From Janthinobacterium sp. SUN073 (GTDB lineage Bacteria; Pseudomonadota; Gammaproteobacteria; Burkholderiales; Burkholderiaceae_D): DNA of 64,000 nt. The stretch covers positions 1 through 64,000 of the forward strand of contig NZ_JAPUBT010000009.1 in NCBI RefSeq assembly GCF_030397665.1. The letters are read 5' to 3'. Below the pieces are notes generated by a model that did not search any database, was not told the origin of the DNA, and saw nothing but the letters and a program-made list of their open reading frames with translations. Positions 55,549 through 64,000 of the stretch are shown one piece after another (position 1 is the first letter of the stretch; each line of letters begins with the position of its first letter). Position numbers and translations under genes: made by a program.

Positions 55549-55593
55549 GGCGCATCGCCTCGCCGCCAGTGAGATTTGAAAGAGTGAAACCCT

Positions 55594-56205
55594 ATGCGTA
55601 AGCCAGGAGGCGCCCATCGCTGGCGCATGATTTTTACCGTGCTGGGGGCCATCGTCTTTGCGCTGGGCAGCTTCTGGCTGCTGGAAGTGATGAACAAGAA
55701 TGCCCAGGACATCACGGCCAGCAAGCATCTGGATGAGCCCGACTATTTCATCACCAATTTCAGCCTGGTGCGCATGGACTTGACGGGCAAGCCCAGCTAT
55801 ATCGTATCGGGCACCAAGCTCACGCATTATCCGCTGGACGATTCATCCGATATCGACCAGCCTTTCGTGCGCAAGCTCACGCCAGGCATGCCGCCGATGA
55901 ACATGAATGCGGAACTGGCGCATATCGACCAGGACAATACCCGGCTGCAACTGTACCGCAATGTCGTGATCGACCGGGTGGCCAGTCCGAAGGCGCAGAA
56001 CCTGACAGTCAAGACGGAAGCGCTGACGGTGTTCCCGGATGAGGAAAGAATGGAAACGGACGTGCCTGTCGATATCCTGACGGGCGCCTCGCGCATGAAT
56101 GGCGTCGGCATGAAGGCCAATAACGCCACTGGCGTGGTGGAAGTGCAGAATGCGCTGCGCATGGTCCTCCCGCCGAAACCGCGCCCGGCCGCGGCGGCAA
56201 AATGA
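55594..56205 (+). CDS. lptC: LPS export protein LptC
   Basis: 203 residues. One N-terminal membrane anchor (about 12-32) and a periplasmic beta-jellyroll (PDYFITNFSLVRMDLTGKPS, MTVKTEAL-like strand LTVKTEALTVFPDEERMETD). Bridges the LptB2FG transporter to LptA. Starts 46 nt after kdsC. Longer loops than E. coli LptC but normal for betaproteobacteria. Confidence 0.9.
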   Translation: MRKPGGAHRWRMIFTVLGAIVFALGSFWLLEVMNKNAQDITASKHLDEPDYFITNFSLVRMDLTGKPSYIVSGTKLTHYPLDDSSDIDQPFVRKLTPGMPPMNMNAELAHIDQDNTRLQLYRNVVIDRVASPKAQNLTVKTEALTVFPDEERMETDVPVDILTGASRMNGVGMKANNATGVVEVQNALRMVLPPKPRPAAAAK

Positions 56206-56230
56206 CAGAATGAAACAAGGAAACCATACT

Positions 56231-56812
56231 ATGAAGAATATCTTGCTGTTGACCGTATTTTCTCTGGCCATGATGGGCGTGGCGCATGCCGAGAAGGCCG
56301 ATTCCGAGAAGGAAGCCGTCATCACGGCACGCAGCGGCCACGTCGATGACGTCAAGCAGATTCGCACCCTGACGGGCGACGTCGTGCTGGTCAAGGGTAC
56401 CTTGACCATGAAGGCGGGCCGGGCCCTGATCACGGAAGACCCGCAAGGCTACCAGTTCATCACTTTCTGGGCCGATCCCGGCAAGCTGGCCACCTTCCGC
56501 CAGAAGCGCGATGGCGCGGGCGACCTGTGGGTGGAGGGCGAAGCGGAGCGCGTGGAATACAACAACAAGACGGAAGTGGTGAAACTGTTTTCCAAGGCCA
56601 AGCTGACGCGCCTGGAAGGCACCAAAGTGACCGATGTGGCCAACGGCGCCTTCATCTCGTATGACAGCCGCAAAGAAGTGTTTGCGATGGAAAATTCCGA
56701 CAGCGGCACCAGCACCCCCGATGGCGGCAGCGTGCGCATGGTGATCCAGCCGAAGCCCAAGGCACCGACGGCGGAGAAAGCGCCGGCCACGCCCGCGCCA
56801 GGAAAGAAATAA
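56231..56812 (+). CDS. lptA: Periplasmic LPS-bridge protein LptA
   Basis: 193 residues. Signal peptide [19 protein letters not shown], then the OstA-type jellyroll ([58 protein letters not shown]) and a Lys/Pro/Ala-rich tail. It polymerises to carry LPS across the periplasm. ATG at 56231 is chosen for the signal peptide, with AAGGAA upstream; ATG 56210 is in frame. The stop shares one base with the lptB start. Confidence 0.93.
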   Translation: MKNILLLTVFSLAMMGVAHAEKADSEKEAVITARSGHVDDVKQIRTLTGDVVLVKGTLTMKAGRALITEDPQGYQFITFWADPGKLATFRQKRDGAGDLWVEGEAERVEYNNKTEVVKLFSKAKLTRLEGTKVTDVANGAFISYDSRKEVFAMENSDSGTSTPDGGSVRMVIQPKPKAPTAEKAPATPAPGKK

Positions 56813-57567
56813 TGGACAATACTCGTTGCGGCAGCACCCTGATCGTTCGCGGGCTGCAAAAAACCTATGGCAAGCGGCAAGTCGTGCATGATGTCTCGCT
56901 GCAAGTCGAATGCGGCGAAGTGGTGGGTTTGCTGGGCCCGAACGGCGCCGGCAAGACCACCTCGTTCTACATGATCGTCGGCCTGGTGCCGTCGGACGGC
57001 GGCAGCATCGATATCAGCGGTGTGGACATTTCCCGCCTGCCGATCCACCGCCGCGCGCAGATGGGCCTGTCGTATCTGCCGCAGGAAGCGTCCGTCTTCC
57101 GCAAGCTGACGGTGGAAGACAATATCCGCGCCGTGCTGGAAATCCAGACCGTCGAAGGCCGTCCCCTGAAGAAGGCCGAGATCGAAGAGCGCCTGGATAA
57201 ATTGCTGGCCGACTTGCAAATTGAAAAGTTGCGCGAGAACCAGGCGCTGTCCCTGTCGGGCGGCGAGCGCCGCCGTGTGGAAATCGCCCGCGCGCTGGCC
57301 ACCGACCCGCGTTTCGTGCTGCTCGACGAGCCGTTCGCCGGTGTCGATCCCATCGCCGTGATCGAGATCCAGCGTATCGTGCGCTTCTTGAAGGAGCGCA
57401 ATATCGGCGTGCTGATCACCGACCATAATGTGCGCGAGACGCTGGGTATCTGCGACCGTGCCTACATCATCAACCAGGGCTCGGTGCTGGCGTCGGGACG
57501 CCCCGACGACATCATCGCGAACGAGTCGGTACGCCGGGTCTATCTGGGCGAACACTTCCGCATGTGA
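56812..57567 (+). CDS. lptB: LPS export ABC ATPase LptB
   Basis: 251 residues. Walker [16 protein letters not shown]-loop YLPQEAS, signature [15 protein letters not shown], Walker [18 protein letters not shown]-loop [10 protein letters not shown]. Powers LPS extraction with LptFG, which are elsewhere. One-base overlap with lptA; rpoN starts 4 nt after its stop. Confidence 0.97.
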   Translation: MDNTRCGSTLIVRGLQKTYGKRQVVHDVSLQVECGEVVGLLGPNGAGKTTSFYMIVGLVPSDGGSIDISGVDISRLPIHRRAQMGLSYLPQEASVFRKLTVEDNIRAVLEIQTVEGRPLKKAEIEERLDKLLADLQIEKLRENQALSLSGGERRRVEIARALATDPRFVLLDEPFAGVDPIAVIEIQRIVRFLKERNIGVLITDHNVRETLGICDRAYIINQGSVLASGRPDDIIANESVRRVYLGEHFRM

Positions 57568-57571
57568 GCCA

Positions 57572-59050
57572 ATGAAACAATCATTGCAGCTGCGCACTTC
57601 GCAGCACCTGGCACTGACGCCGCAGTTGCAGCAATCGATACGCCTGTTGCAATTGTCTACCCTGGAATTGCACCAGGAACTAGAGCAACTGCTGACGGAC
57701 AATCCCTTGCTCGAGCGCCTCGACGATCCGCTCGACCGTTCGCTGCGCCTGCTGTCCGACGGGGCCCTGAGTTCCACGGCCGCGCCGGCCGAAGCACCGC
57801 CCCAGCCGCCAGGCCAGGAAGCGCCTGCGGCGCCGGCCGAAGCGGAAACCTTTGACGGCGAGGCGGGCGACAGCCCGGCCGCCGCGGACGGCGGCGACAG
57901 CGACTGGAGCGAGGCGAGCCGGGGCAAGGCGCCCGACGACGAAGATTCGCGTCCGCAATTGGAGGCCCATCACTGCACCCTGCGCGAACACCTGATGGAG
58001 CAGATGCGCGTGACGGTGCTCGAATTGCGCGACCGCGCGTTGGTCGAGCTGATCATCGACGCGCTCGACGACAATGGCTACCTGGAAGAGTCGCTCGACG
58101 ACATCCTGGCGCGCCTGCCGGAAGAGCTGGAAATCGACGCCGACGAGATGCGCACGGCCTTGTCCCTGCTGCAAAGTTTCGATCCGCCCGGCGTGGGCGC
58201 GCGCAACGCGTCCGAATGCCTGGCGCTGCAAATCAAGCGTTTGCCGCACATCGCCATGGTGACGCGGCGCATGGCCCTCGTCATCGTGGAAAAGCACCTG
58301 GCCTGGTTTGCCCAGCGCGATTTCAACAAGCTGAAAAAAGCCCTCGATTGCGACGAGGAAGACTTGCGTGAAGCGCAGACGGTGATTCGCCAGTGCAATC
58401 CGCATCCGGGCGCCGTGTTCGCCTCCGATGTGTCCGATTACGTGGTGCCCGACGTCGTCGTCAAGCGCGCGCGCAATGGCTGGCAAGTCACCCTGAACAA
58501 TGACGTCATGCCGCGCCTGCGCGTCAACGCCATGTACGCCAACTTGCTCAAGCAGGGCAAGGGCGAGGGCGCCATGGGCGCGCAATTGCAGGAAGCCAAG
58601 TGGCTGATCAAGAATATGCGCCAGCGTTTCGACACGATCTTGCGTGTGGCGCAGGCGATAGTAGAAAGACAAAAGAACTTTTTCTCGCATGGGGCCGTTG
58701 CCATGCGCCCCCTTGTGCTCCGTGAAATAGCTGATACACTGGGTTTACACGAGAGTACTATCTCGCGGGTAACAACCCAAAAGTACATGCTGACCCCGCA
58801 TGGCATGTTTGAGTTGAAATATTTCTTTGGTAGCCACGTCGCCACCGAAGCGGGGGGCGAAGCATCATCGACGGCGATACGGGCATTGATCGTGCAACTG
58901 ACAGGAGCAGAAGACCCTAAAAATCCTTTATCCGACAGTAAGATTGCGGACATGCTGGGGGAACAAGGCATGGTGATTGCGCGACGTACTGTTGCCAAAT
59001 ACCGGGAAGCGTTGAAAATTCCGCCAGTGAGTCTGCGTAAGTGTTTGTAA
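57572..59050 (+). CDS. rpoN: RNA polymerase sigma-54 factor
   Basis: 492 residues. Region I is Gln/Leu-rich ([20 protein letters not shown]), region II an acidic Ala/Pro linker (about 60-125), region III contains core binding and the HTH ([20 protein letters not shown]), and the RpoN box [10 protein letters not shown] lies near the C-terminus. Directs transcription dependent on enhancer-binding proteins. The ATG at 57572 fits homologues; in-frame upstream sequence is inside lptB. Followed by hpf. Confidence 0.97.
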   Translation: MKQSLQLRTSQHLALTPQLQQSIRLLQLSTLELHQELEQLLTDNPLLERLDDPLDRSLRLLSDGALSSTAAPAEAPPQPPGQEAPAAPAEAETFDGEAGDSPAAADGGDSDWSEASRGKAPDDEDSRPQLEAHHCTLREHLMEQMRVTVLELRDRALVELIIDALDDNGYLEESLDDILARLPEELEIDADEMRTALSLLQSFDPPGVGARNASECLALQIKRLPHIAMVTRRMALVIVEKHLAWFAQRDFNKLKKALDCDEEDLREAQTVIRQCNPHPGAVFASDVSDYVVPDVVVKRARNGWQVTLNNDVMPRLRVNAMYANLLKQGKGEGAMGAQLQEAKWLIKNMRQRFDTILRVAQAIVERQKNFFSHGAVAMRPLVLREIADTLGLHESTISRVTTQKYMLTPHGMFELKYFFGSHVATEAGGEASSTAIRALIVQLTGAEDPKNPLSDSKIADMLGEQGMVIARRTVAKYREALKIPPVSLRKCL

Positions 59051-59119
59051 GTTTTTTTCGGTTCCTCTGCGGGCCGGATAGGATGGACCGCACGAACCCG
59101 ATCATCTTTAGGAGTGTGT

Positions 59120-59479
59120 ATGAATCTCACCATCAGCGGACATCATCTCGAAGTCACACCAGCCATCCGTGAATACGTACAAACGAAGCTGGAGCGCGTG
59201 AAACGTCATTTCGATCAAGTTATCGATATCGCCGTGATTCTGACCGTGGATAACCTCAAAGAGAAAGAAAAACGTCAAAAGGCCGAAGTCAACCTGCGTC
59301 TGAGTGGCAAAACAGTCTATGTGGAAAGCCTGGCGCACGACCTGTATGCCGCCATCGATATCCTGATCGACAAGCTGGACAGGCAAGTGATGAAGTACAA
59401 AACCAAAGTGCAAGGGCACGGTAAAGAGGCGATCAAGCATCTGCCAGACAACTCGGAAGACGAATTCGCCGCCGCCTGA
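59120..59479 (+). CDS. hpf: Ribosome hibernation promoting factor
   Basis: 119 residues, HPF/YfiA family ([60 protein letters not shown]). Binds the 30S decoding region and helps form 100S dimers in stationary phase. ATG 59120 has TAGGAG 5-10 nt upstream; GTG at 59114 overlaps the SD. Length is between short HPF and the long form and lacks the long C-terminal domain. Confidence 0.94.
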   Translation: MNLTISGHHLEVTPAIREYVQTKLERVKRHFDQVIDIAVILTVDNLKEKEKRQKAEVNLRLSGKTVYVESLAHDLYAAIDILIDKLDRQVMKYKTKVQGHGKEAIKHLPDNSEDEFAAA

Positions 59480-59513
59480 GCGGCCTGCGACTTTCAACCG
59501 GTTGTGATCAACT

Positions 59514-59538
59514 AAGGGCGCACATTGCGCCCTTTTTT
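59514..59538 (+). terminator. Terminator after hpf
   Basis: AAGGGCGCA (59514-59522), loop CAT, TGCGCCCTT (59526-59534), then a T-run. It closes the kds-lpt-rpoN-hpf operon. Confidence 0.88.
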
Positions 59539-59614
59539 GCGCCTGGACCTTTTGAACGCAATGTTGCCCGTGCAGGCGCTAGAATGTGCCTACTCTCACT
59601 TCTTTCATTTTGCC

Positions 59615-60700
59615 ATGAGCGACTTCGTCCAGACCTCCATCCGCAACCGCACGGGCCACATCGTGCTCGACCGCCCGAAAGCCTTCAATTCCCTGTCGCT
59701 GGAGATGGTGCGCGCCCTGAGTGCCGTTTTGCTGGCCTGGCGCGACGATCCGCAGGTGGACGCCGTCGTGATCCGTTCCAGCAGCGAGAAAGCCCTGTGC
59801 GCCGGTGGCGATATCCGTTTCTTTTACGATGCGGGCCTGGCTACACCGCAAGGCGGCAGTGCGTTACTGGAAGATTTCTTTACGGAAGAATACGCCTTAA
59901 ATCATGTGATTCATTTCTACCCGAAACCGTATATCGCCGTGATGGATGGCGTGGTCATGGGCGGCGGCATGGGCGTGGCGCAAGCGGGGCCCGGCAACCG
60001 CTTGCGCATCGTCACGGGCCGCACGCGCATGGCCATGCCGGAAGTCAATATCGGCTTGTTCCCCGACGTGGGCGGCAGTTATTTTCTGTCCCGCCTGGCC
60101 GGCCAGCTGGGCCTGTACCTGGGCTTGACGGGCTCGACGATCAACGCGGCCGATGCCCTGTACACGGGGCTGGCCGATGTCTACCTGCCCGAGGCGCAGA
60201 TGGGGGCGCTGCTGGCCCTGTTCGAATCGACGCCGGGCGAGGCCTTGCCGGTGGCCATCAAGGCGCTGGCGGCACCGTTCCAGGCCGAGGCGGGGGCTTC
60301 TCCTTTGGCTACGGCGCGCGCGGCGCTGGACCGCCACTTCGGCGCCGGCTCGGTGGCGGCCATCATGGCGTCGCTGGCGCAGGACGACAGCGCGTTCGCG
60401 GCGAAGGCTCTGGCGGCCATGCGCCTGCGTTCGCCCTTGATGATGTCGGTGACTCTGGAATTGCTGCAGCGCGGTGCCCACCTGGGCGTGGCCGATTGCC
60501 TGCGCCTGGAGCGCAGCGTGGTGCGCCACAATTTCGAGCATGGCGAAGTGCTTGAAGGCGTGCGCGCGCTGGTGGTCGACAAGGACAATGCGCCGCGCTG
60601 GAACCCATCCAGCCTGGACCAGGTTGACGCGGCCATGGTGGCGCGCTTCTTTGCGCCCGTCTGGCCGGCCACGGCGCATCCGCTGCGCCACCTCGACTGA
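59615..60700 (+). CDS. Enoyl-CoA hydratase/isomerase family protein, 3-hydroxyisobutyryl-CoA hydrolase-like
   Basis: 361 residues, longer than a plain crotonase and matching the ECH_2 (HIBYL-CoA hydrolase) group. Visible: LDRPKAFNSLSLEMVRAL, CAGGDIRFFYDAG, an oxyanion-hole region VVMGGGMGVAQAG, and MPEVNIGLFPDVGGSYFLSR. Likely acts in valine breakdown, but CoA substrate is not fixed. ATG at 59615 gives MSDFVQTS. Convergent with rapZ; the stops abut (60700/60701). Confidence 0.85.
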   Translation: MSDFVQTSIRNRTGHIVLDRPKAFNSLSLEMVRALSAVLLAWRDDPQVDAVVIRSSSEKALCAGGDIRFFYDAGLATPQGGSALLEDFFTEEYALNHVIHFYPKPYIAVMDGVVMGGGMGVAQAGPGNRLRIVTGRTRMAMPEVNIGLFPDVGGSYFLSRLAGQLGLYLGLTGSTINAADALYTGLADVYLPEAQMGALLALFESTPGEALPVAIKALAAPFQAEAGASPLATARAALDRHFGAGSVAAIMASLAQDDSAFAAKALAAMRLRSPLMMSVTLELLQRGAHLGVADCLRLERSVVRHNFEHGEVLEGVRALVVDKDNAPRWNPSSLDQVDAAMVARFFAPVWPATAHPLRHLD

Positions 60701-61564
60701 TTAAGCGCGCTCGCGATGGCGCAGCACGACTCTTTCGTTGGGGCCGAAGTATTGCGCCAGCCGTTCCGCCATGTACACGGAGCGGTGCTGGCCGCCCGTG
60801 CAACCGAGCGCCACCGTCAGGTAGCTGCGGTTGTCGGATTTGAATGACGGCAACCACTTCTCGATGAAGGCGCGGATGTCGGCCAGCAGTTCCAGCGCGC
60901 TCGGTTGCGCGTCGAGGAAGGCGATCACGGGCGCATCGCGTCCGTCGAGCGGACGCAGCGCCAAGTCGTAATAGGGATTCGGCAAGGCCCGCACATCGAA
61001 GACGAAATCGGCGTCCAGCGGCACACCCAGCTTGAAGGCGAACGATTCGAAGAACAAGGTCAGCGGTGCGCGTTCGGAGGCGACGATATCCTTGATCCAG
61101 GCGCGCAATTTATTGGCGCTCAGTTCCGAGGTATCGATCACATGGCCCAATTGCTCGATGGCCGACAGGCGCTCGCGTTCTTCCGAAATGCATTCGATCA
61201 GGGTGCGGCGGCTGGCCGGGTTCTGGTTCGGACGCAATTCGTGCGACAGCGGATGGCTGCGCCGCGTTTCCGAGAAGCGCGCCACCAGCGAATGCGTGGT
61301 GGCCGTGAGGAACATCACCTTGACGTCGTGCCCTTGGTCGCGCAGCAGGGCCACATTGTGCGGCAGGCTGGCCAGCGACTCGGCGCTGCGCGCATCGACG
61401 GCGACGGCCAGTTGCGGAGTGCCTTCGTCGAGCAAGGTTTGCACCAGGCTGGGCAGCAAGGCCGGTGGCAGGTTGTCGACACAATAGTAGCCGGTATCTT
61501 CCAGCACATTGAGCGCGACGGATTTACCGGAGCCGGATATTCCGGTGATAAGGACGATATGCAT
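60701..61564 (-). CDS. rapZ: RNase adapter protein RapZ
   Basis: 287 residues. P-loop [16 protein letters not shown] at the N-terminus, a Walker B-like segment, and the conserved C-terminal domain ([20 protein letters not shown]). In enterobacteria RapZ binds small RNAs and GlcN6P and steers RNase E; here the role is inferred. ATG at 61564 (MHIVLITG) is used; the TTG at 61579 would add five residues. Upstream lies the repeat-rich gap after hprK. Confidence 0.94.
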   Translation of the reverse strand: MHIVLITGISGSGKSVALNVLEDTGYYCVDNLPPALLPSLVQTLLDEGTPQLAVAVDARSAESLASLPHNVALLRDQGHDVKVMFLTATTHSLVARFSETRRSHPLSHELRPNQNPASRRTLIECISEERERLSAIEQLGHVIDTSELSANKLRAWIKDIVASERAPLTLFFESFAFKLGVPLDADFVFDVRALPNPYYDLALRPLDGRDAPVIAFLDAQPSALELLADIRAFIEKWLPSFKSDNRSYLTVALGCTGGQHRSVYMAERLAQYFGPNERVVLRHRERA

Positions 61565-61680
61565 ACGCCGATCATACAATAAAGATCGGCATTGCGCTCC
61601 CGAGGCAATGCTCTTTACAAATTATTGCAATTATTGTTCGAGCATTGCTTGTATTTAATTGTTGCCATTGGCGTCAATGT

Positions 61681-61707
61681 GGGGTCAGACCCGTCGGGTC
61701 GGACCCC
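61681..61707. repeat. GGGGTCAGACCC-type palindrome between hprK and rapZ
   Basis: GGGGTCAGACCC (61681-61692), spacer GTC, GGGTCGGACCCC (61696-61707): 12-bp arms with one mismatch. Related to the repeat at 11673-11740. Confidence 0.6.
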
Positions 61708-61712
61708 GGTAA

Positions 61713-61739
61713 TTAGTCACCACTCATTGCCAAACGCTG
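61713..61739 (-). repeat. Second copy of the hprK 3' end (QRLAMSGD-stop)
   Basis: Read on the minus strand, these 27 nt encode Q-R-L-A-M-S-G-D-stop, identical to the last eight residues and stop of hprK (61818-61844). Five codons differ, all synonymously: CAA/CAG, AGC/AGT, GGC/GGT, GAT/GAC and the stop TAG/TAA (hprK first). No similarity is seen upstream of the Gln codon. No translation start precedes it, so it is a remnant, not a gene. Confidence 0.7.
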
Positions 61740-61754
61740 GTGTAGCAGGGGTTT

Positions 61755-61806
61755 CGGAGAGCCTTGCTCTCCGCCTGCGTAACGGTTCACCCATGCATGG
61801 GTGAAC
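61755..61806. repeat. Two palindromes just downstream of hprK
   Basis: CGGAGAGC-CTT-GCTCTCCG at 61755-61773 and a perfect 22-bp palindrome at 61785-61806 (GTTCACCCATG followed by its reverse complement). They lie between the hprK stop and its 3'-end copy. No T-run follows either, so a terminator role is uncertain. Confidence 0.65.
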
Positions 61807-61817
61807 TCCTTGCAACG

Positions 61818-62753
61818 CTAATCGCCGCTCATTGCCAAACGTTGCCGCTCCATGAACTCCTGCAAGGTATCGATGCCGCGCAGCTGCAGAATCGTATTGC
61901 GCACGGCCGCTTCCAGCAGCACGGCGATGTTGCGGCCGGCGGCGACGGGGATGACGACCTTGCGCACTGGCAAGCCGAGCACGTCTTCCGTGGGGAACAG
62001 GAAGGGCAGGCGTTCGACTTCCTCTTCCAGCGCGTTGCGGCGCACCAGGTGCACGATCAGTTTCAAACGCATCTTGCGGCGCACGGCCGTTTCGCCAAAG
62101 ATGGCCTTGATATCGAGCAAGCCCAGGCCCCGCACTTCCAGCAGGTTTTGCAGCAGGGGCGGGCAGCGGCCTTCGATCATGTTGGGCGCGATGCGCGAGA
62201 ATTCGACGGCGTCATCGGCCACCAGGCCGTGGCTGCGCGAAATCAGTTCCAGGCCCAGCTCGCTCTTGCCCAGACCCGAATCGCCCGTGATCAGCACGCC
62301 CACGCCCAGCACGTCCATGAACACGCCATGCATGATGATGCGCTGCGCCAACTTTTTGGACAGGTAGACGCGCAGGAAGTCGATCACTTGCGCGGCCGGC
62401 AGCGGGGTCGAGAACAGGGGAATGTTTTGTTCGTCGCAGATGGCGAGGATGTCGGGCGGCGTTTCCAGCCCCTGCGCGATGATCAGCGCGGGCGGACCGC
62501 CGGCGATCAGTTCGCCAATCACGTGGGTGCGCGTGTTGACCTTCAGGCGCTGGTAGTAATTGATTTCCTGGTGGCCGAAGACCTGGATACGGCCTGGATG
62601 GATCAGGTTCAAGTGACCCACCTGGTCGGCGGCCGACGAGACGTCGCCCGAGATCAGGCGTTCGCCGCCGGGAAAGCCGGCGAACCAGCCCAGTTGCAGA
62701 CTTTCACGATTATCGTCGTACAGGCGTTGTATCGTCAGCGGCGTTTGCAACAT
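61818..62753 (-). CDS. hprK: HPr kinase/phosphorylase
   Basis: 311 residues. An N-terminal DRTGG-like domain and a C-terminal kinase domain with the P-loop [16 protein letters not shown] near residue 160, the following [11 protein letters not shown] and the family signature [20 protein letters not shown]. Phosphorylates and dephosphorylates HPr on serine in the regulatory PTS of proteobacteria. ATG at 62753. Lies after ptsN on the minus strand (36-nt gap). Its 3' end is partly repeated downstream. Confidence 0.96.
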   Translation of the reverse strand: MLQTPLTIQRLYDDNRESLQLGWFAGFPGGERLISGDVSSAADQVGHLNLIHPGRIQVFGHQEINYYQRLKVNTRTHVIGELIAGGPPALIIAQGLETPPDILAICDEQNIPLFSTPLPAAQVIDFLRVYLSKKLAQRIIMHGVFMDVLGVGVLITGDSGLGKSELGLELISRSHGLVADDAVEFSRIAPNMIEGRCPPLLQNLLEVRGLGLLDIKAIFGETAVRRKMRLKLIVHLVRRNALEEEVERLPFLFPTEDVLGLPVRKVVIPVAAGRNIAVLLEAAVRNTILQLRGIDTLQEFMERQRLAMSGD

Positions 62754-62789
62754 GGCAGTCTTCTTCAGGAGTGGAGGAATACCTGAAGT

Positions 62790-63272
62790 TTAACCCGCCG
62801 CTTGCAGACTGGGTTGCCAATTGACGATGCGCGAATGCACGGATTTCGGTTCCGGATCCGTGGCCAGCGCCGTGCGGAAGGCATCGTCGGAAAACATTTC
62901 GGCGATTTCCGACAAAATTTCCAGATGTTGCTGGGTGACATGATCGGGAATCAGCAGGAAGAACAGCAGATTGACAGGCTTGCCATCGGGCGACTCGAAG
63001 GGAATCGGCTCGGCCAGGCGCACGAAGGCGCCCAGCGGCGCTTTCAGGGTCTTGCTGCCTTTGACCCTGCCATGCGGCACGGCCACGCCATGGCCCAGGC
63101 CTGTCGAGCCCAGGCGTTCGCGGGCAAACAGATTGTCCGAAACGGTAGAGCGGGCGATGCCGTAATTGTTTTCGAAGATCAGGCCGGCTTGCTCGAAGGC
63201 GCGCTTTTTACTGGACACTTCCAGGTCCAGCAGGACGTTTTCGAGGGATAAAATTTTGCTAAGATTAGTCAT
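62790..63272 (-). CDS. ptsN: Nitrogen-regulatory PTS protein EIIA-Ntr
   Basis: 160 residues, PTS EIIA type 2 fold, with the phosphoacceptor histidine in GVAVPHGRVKG near residue 72 and LLFFLLIPDHVTQQHLEILS. Phosphorylated via PtsP/NPr; controls K+ and nitrogen-related processes by protein contacts. ATG at 63272 (MTNLSKIL) is chosen over an in-frame TTG at 63281. First gene of ptsN-hprK-rapZ on the minus strand. Confidence 0.95.
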   Translation of the reverse strand: MTNLSKILSLENVLLDLEVSSKKRAFEQAGLIFENNYGIARSTVSDNLFARERLGSTGLGHGVAVPHGRVKGSKTLKAPLGAFVRLAEPIPFESPDGKPVNLLFFLLIPDHVTQQHLEILSEIAEMFSDDAFRTALATDPEPKSVHSRIVNWQPSLQAAG

Positions 63273-63317
63273 GACACTCAATGAAATGGTGCAATGCGCA
63301 GAGGGCTTGCGAGCCGA

Positions 63318-63346
63318 ATTATAGGCCTGTTTCCGCGGCCTGTAAC
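63318..63346 (-). promoter_or_regulatory. Sigma-70 promoter for ptsN-hprK
   Basis: On the minus strand GTTACA (63346-63341) and TATAAT (63323-63318) are 17 bp apart, giving a leader of about 40 nt before the ptsN ATG. Confidence 0.6.
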
Positions 63347-63605
63347 GCCAATTCTCAACAGTATACGCCCGCTGCGGGCGCAGTGGGCGCTACAGCCCAT
63401 GTCGCCATCATTTTAGCAAAAAAATAACATCGGGGTGTATCGGCTATTTCTTGATTAAAAACACACGGCGAACAGATTTTTCCGCCGCCGAATGCCGATT
63501 TTCCGATTTTTCAGCGTCTTTGACATGCTCTGCGGCACTACTGCAACGTTGTTTTAAAACACAGCCAACATTCCTGTTGGCATGGTTTTGTGGTGTTGCC
63601 TGGTA
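63347..63605. other. Gap between ptsN promoter and queF
   Basis: This stretch, part of the 333-nt space between ptsN and queF, holds the queF terminator at its right side and a GC-rich inverted repeat (CGCCCGCTGCGGGCG near 63365-63379). A 67-codon plus-strand open frame from 63451 overlaps queF and shows no coding character. Nothing else is recognised. Confidence 0.5.
63555..63581 (-). terminator. Terminator after queF
   Basis: On the minus strand GCCAACA, loop GGAA, TGTTGGC (63581-63564) is followed by TGTGTTTTAAAA; it lies 24 nt beyond the queF stop. Confidence 0.7.
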
Positions 63606-64000
63606 TTACTGGCGCGCATTGCGCAGATTGCCCGGCATCGTGCCCGTGCTGTAGTTGCTGCGCCACGGATTGATATCGAGCCCGCCGCGGCGCGTATAGC
63701 GCGCATACACGGACAGTTTTTGCGGCTTGCACTGGCGCAAGATATCGACAAAGATGCGCTCCACGCATTGCTCGTGGAATTCATTGTGTTCGCGAAAACC
63801 AATCAGGTAGCGCAGCAGGCTTTCCTGGTCGATCTGCGGTCCCGCATACGCGATCTGCACGCTGCCCCAGTCCGGCTGGCCCGTCACCAGGCAATTCGAT
63901 TTGAGCAAGTGCGAGACGAGTTTTTCTTCCACCGGTGCCTCATTCAGCGCCGCCTTCAGCAGCAGCGGCGAGGGCGTGTATTGCGTGATTTCCAGGTCCA
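63606..64000 (-). CDS. queF: NADPH-dependent 7-cyano-7-deazaguanine reductase, C-terminal part
   Basis: The last 131 codons are visible; the gene runs off the right edge. The catalytic cysteine motif [20 protein letters not shown], the [20 protein letters not shown] segment with the substrate-binding Glu/His, and [17 protein letters not shown] match the C-terminal domain of the long, two-domain (E. coli-type) QueF. Reduces preQ0 to preQ1 in queuosine synthesis. The frame is open up to 64000, so the GTG near 63932 is not the start. Confidence 0.95.
   Translation of the reverse strand, partial: DLEITQYTPSPLLLKAALNEAPVEEKLVSHLLKSNCLVTGQPDWGSVQIAYAGPQIDQESLLRYLIGFREHNEFHEQCVERIFVDILRQCKPQKLSVYARYTRRGGLDINPWRSNYSTGTMPGNLRNARQ

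Noticed and set aside
63451-63654. A 67-codon plus-strand frame near the right end
   Set aside because: Overlaps the queF 3' end and its terminator; no SD and no recognisable sequence.
1-64000. CRISPR arrays, rRNA genes, prophage or toxin-antitoxin modules
   Set aside because: Read through for regular direct repeats, rRNA signatures, phage structural genes and paired small genes; none was found.

Overview
The window is GC-rich chromosome of a Gram-negative betaproteobacterium, most likely Oxalobacteraceae (Janthinobacterium/Massilia/Duganella type). This is inferred from protein similarity and from gene order: mrcA divergent from pilMNOPQ, followed by aroKB; mutY/mutM, a TPR protein, lolB-ispE-tRNA(Gln)-prs-rplY-pth-ychF; and kefC-type antiporter, kdsD-kdsC-lptC-lptA-lptB-rpoN-hpf plus ptsN-hprK-rapZ. 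No database search was possible, so genus is not certain.

Layout. 1-123: end of an IS3-type element. 0.2-8.8 kb: mrcA (PBP1A), then a divergent, unusually compact type IV pilus assembly operon (short PilM, PilN, a PilO-PilP fusion, a minimal PilQ) and a large Ig-repeat lipoprotein. 8.9-11.7 kb: a single-frame AroK-AroB fusion and a dGTPase-like HD protein. 11.9-19.5 kb: a tetrathionate-reductase-type system (ttrBCA) convergent with its sensor/regulator pair ttrSR, which follow mutY on the minus strand. 19.5-23.5 kb: mutY, a dynamin-like GTPase and mutM in one minus-strand run. 23.6-31.1 kb: housekeeping block (TPR outer-membrane-biogenesis-like protein, lolB, ispE, tRNA-Gln, prs, rplY, pth, ychF). 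31.2-34.1 kb: small surface-polysaccharide group (glycosyltransferase, RmlC-like epimerase, flippase).

34.2-45.6 kb: an iron/siderophore import locus. A Fur box precedes fecI-fecR; then come two exporter-fold ABC half-transporters, a FatDCEB/CeuBCDE-type ABC importer and a TonB receptor with an N-terminal signalling domain. A nearly identical 41-bp element lies before the ABC operon and before the receptor, which makes it a candidate target of the adjacent ECF sigma factor. No siderophore synthesis genes are seen, so uptake of foreign siderophores is the simplest reading.

45.9-50.7 kb: accessory genes (methyltransferase, frameshifted acyltransferase in an AT-rich patch, lipoprotein, periplasmic asparaginase, MOSC protein). 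50.8-64 kb: diguanylate cyclase, K+/H+ antiporter, the Kdo/LPS-transport/rpoN operon, an enoyl-CoA-hydratase/isomerase-family gene, and the inverted ptsN-hprK-rapZ operon, ending in partial queF. Between hprK and rapZ is a repeat-rich gap that contains a second, synonymously diverged copy of the last eight codons of hprK.
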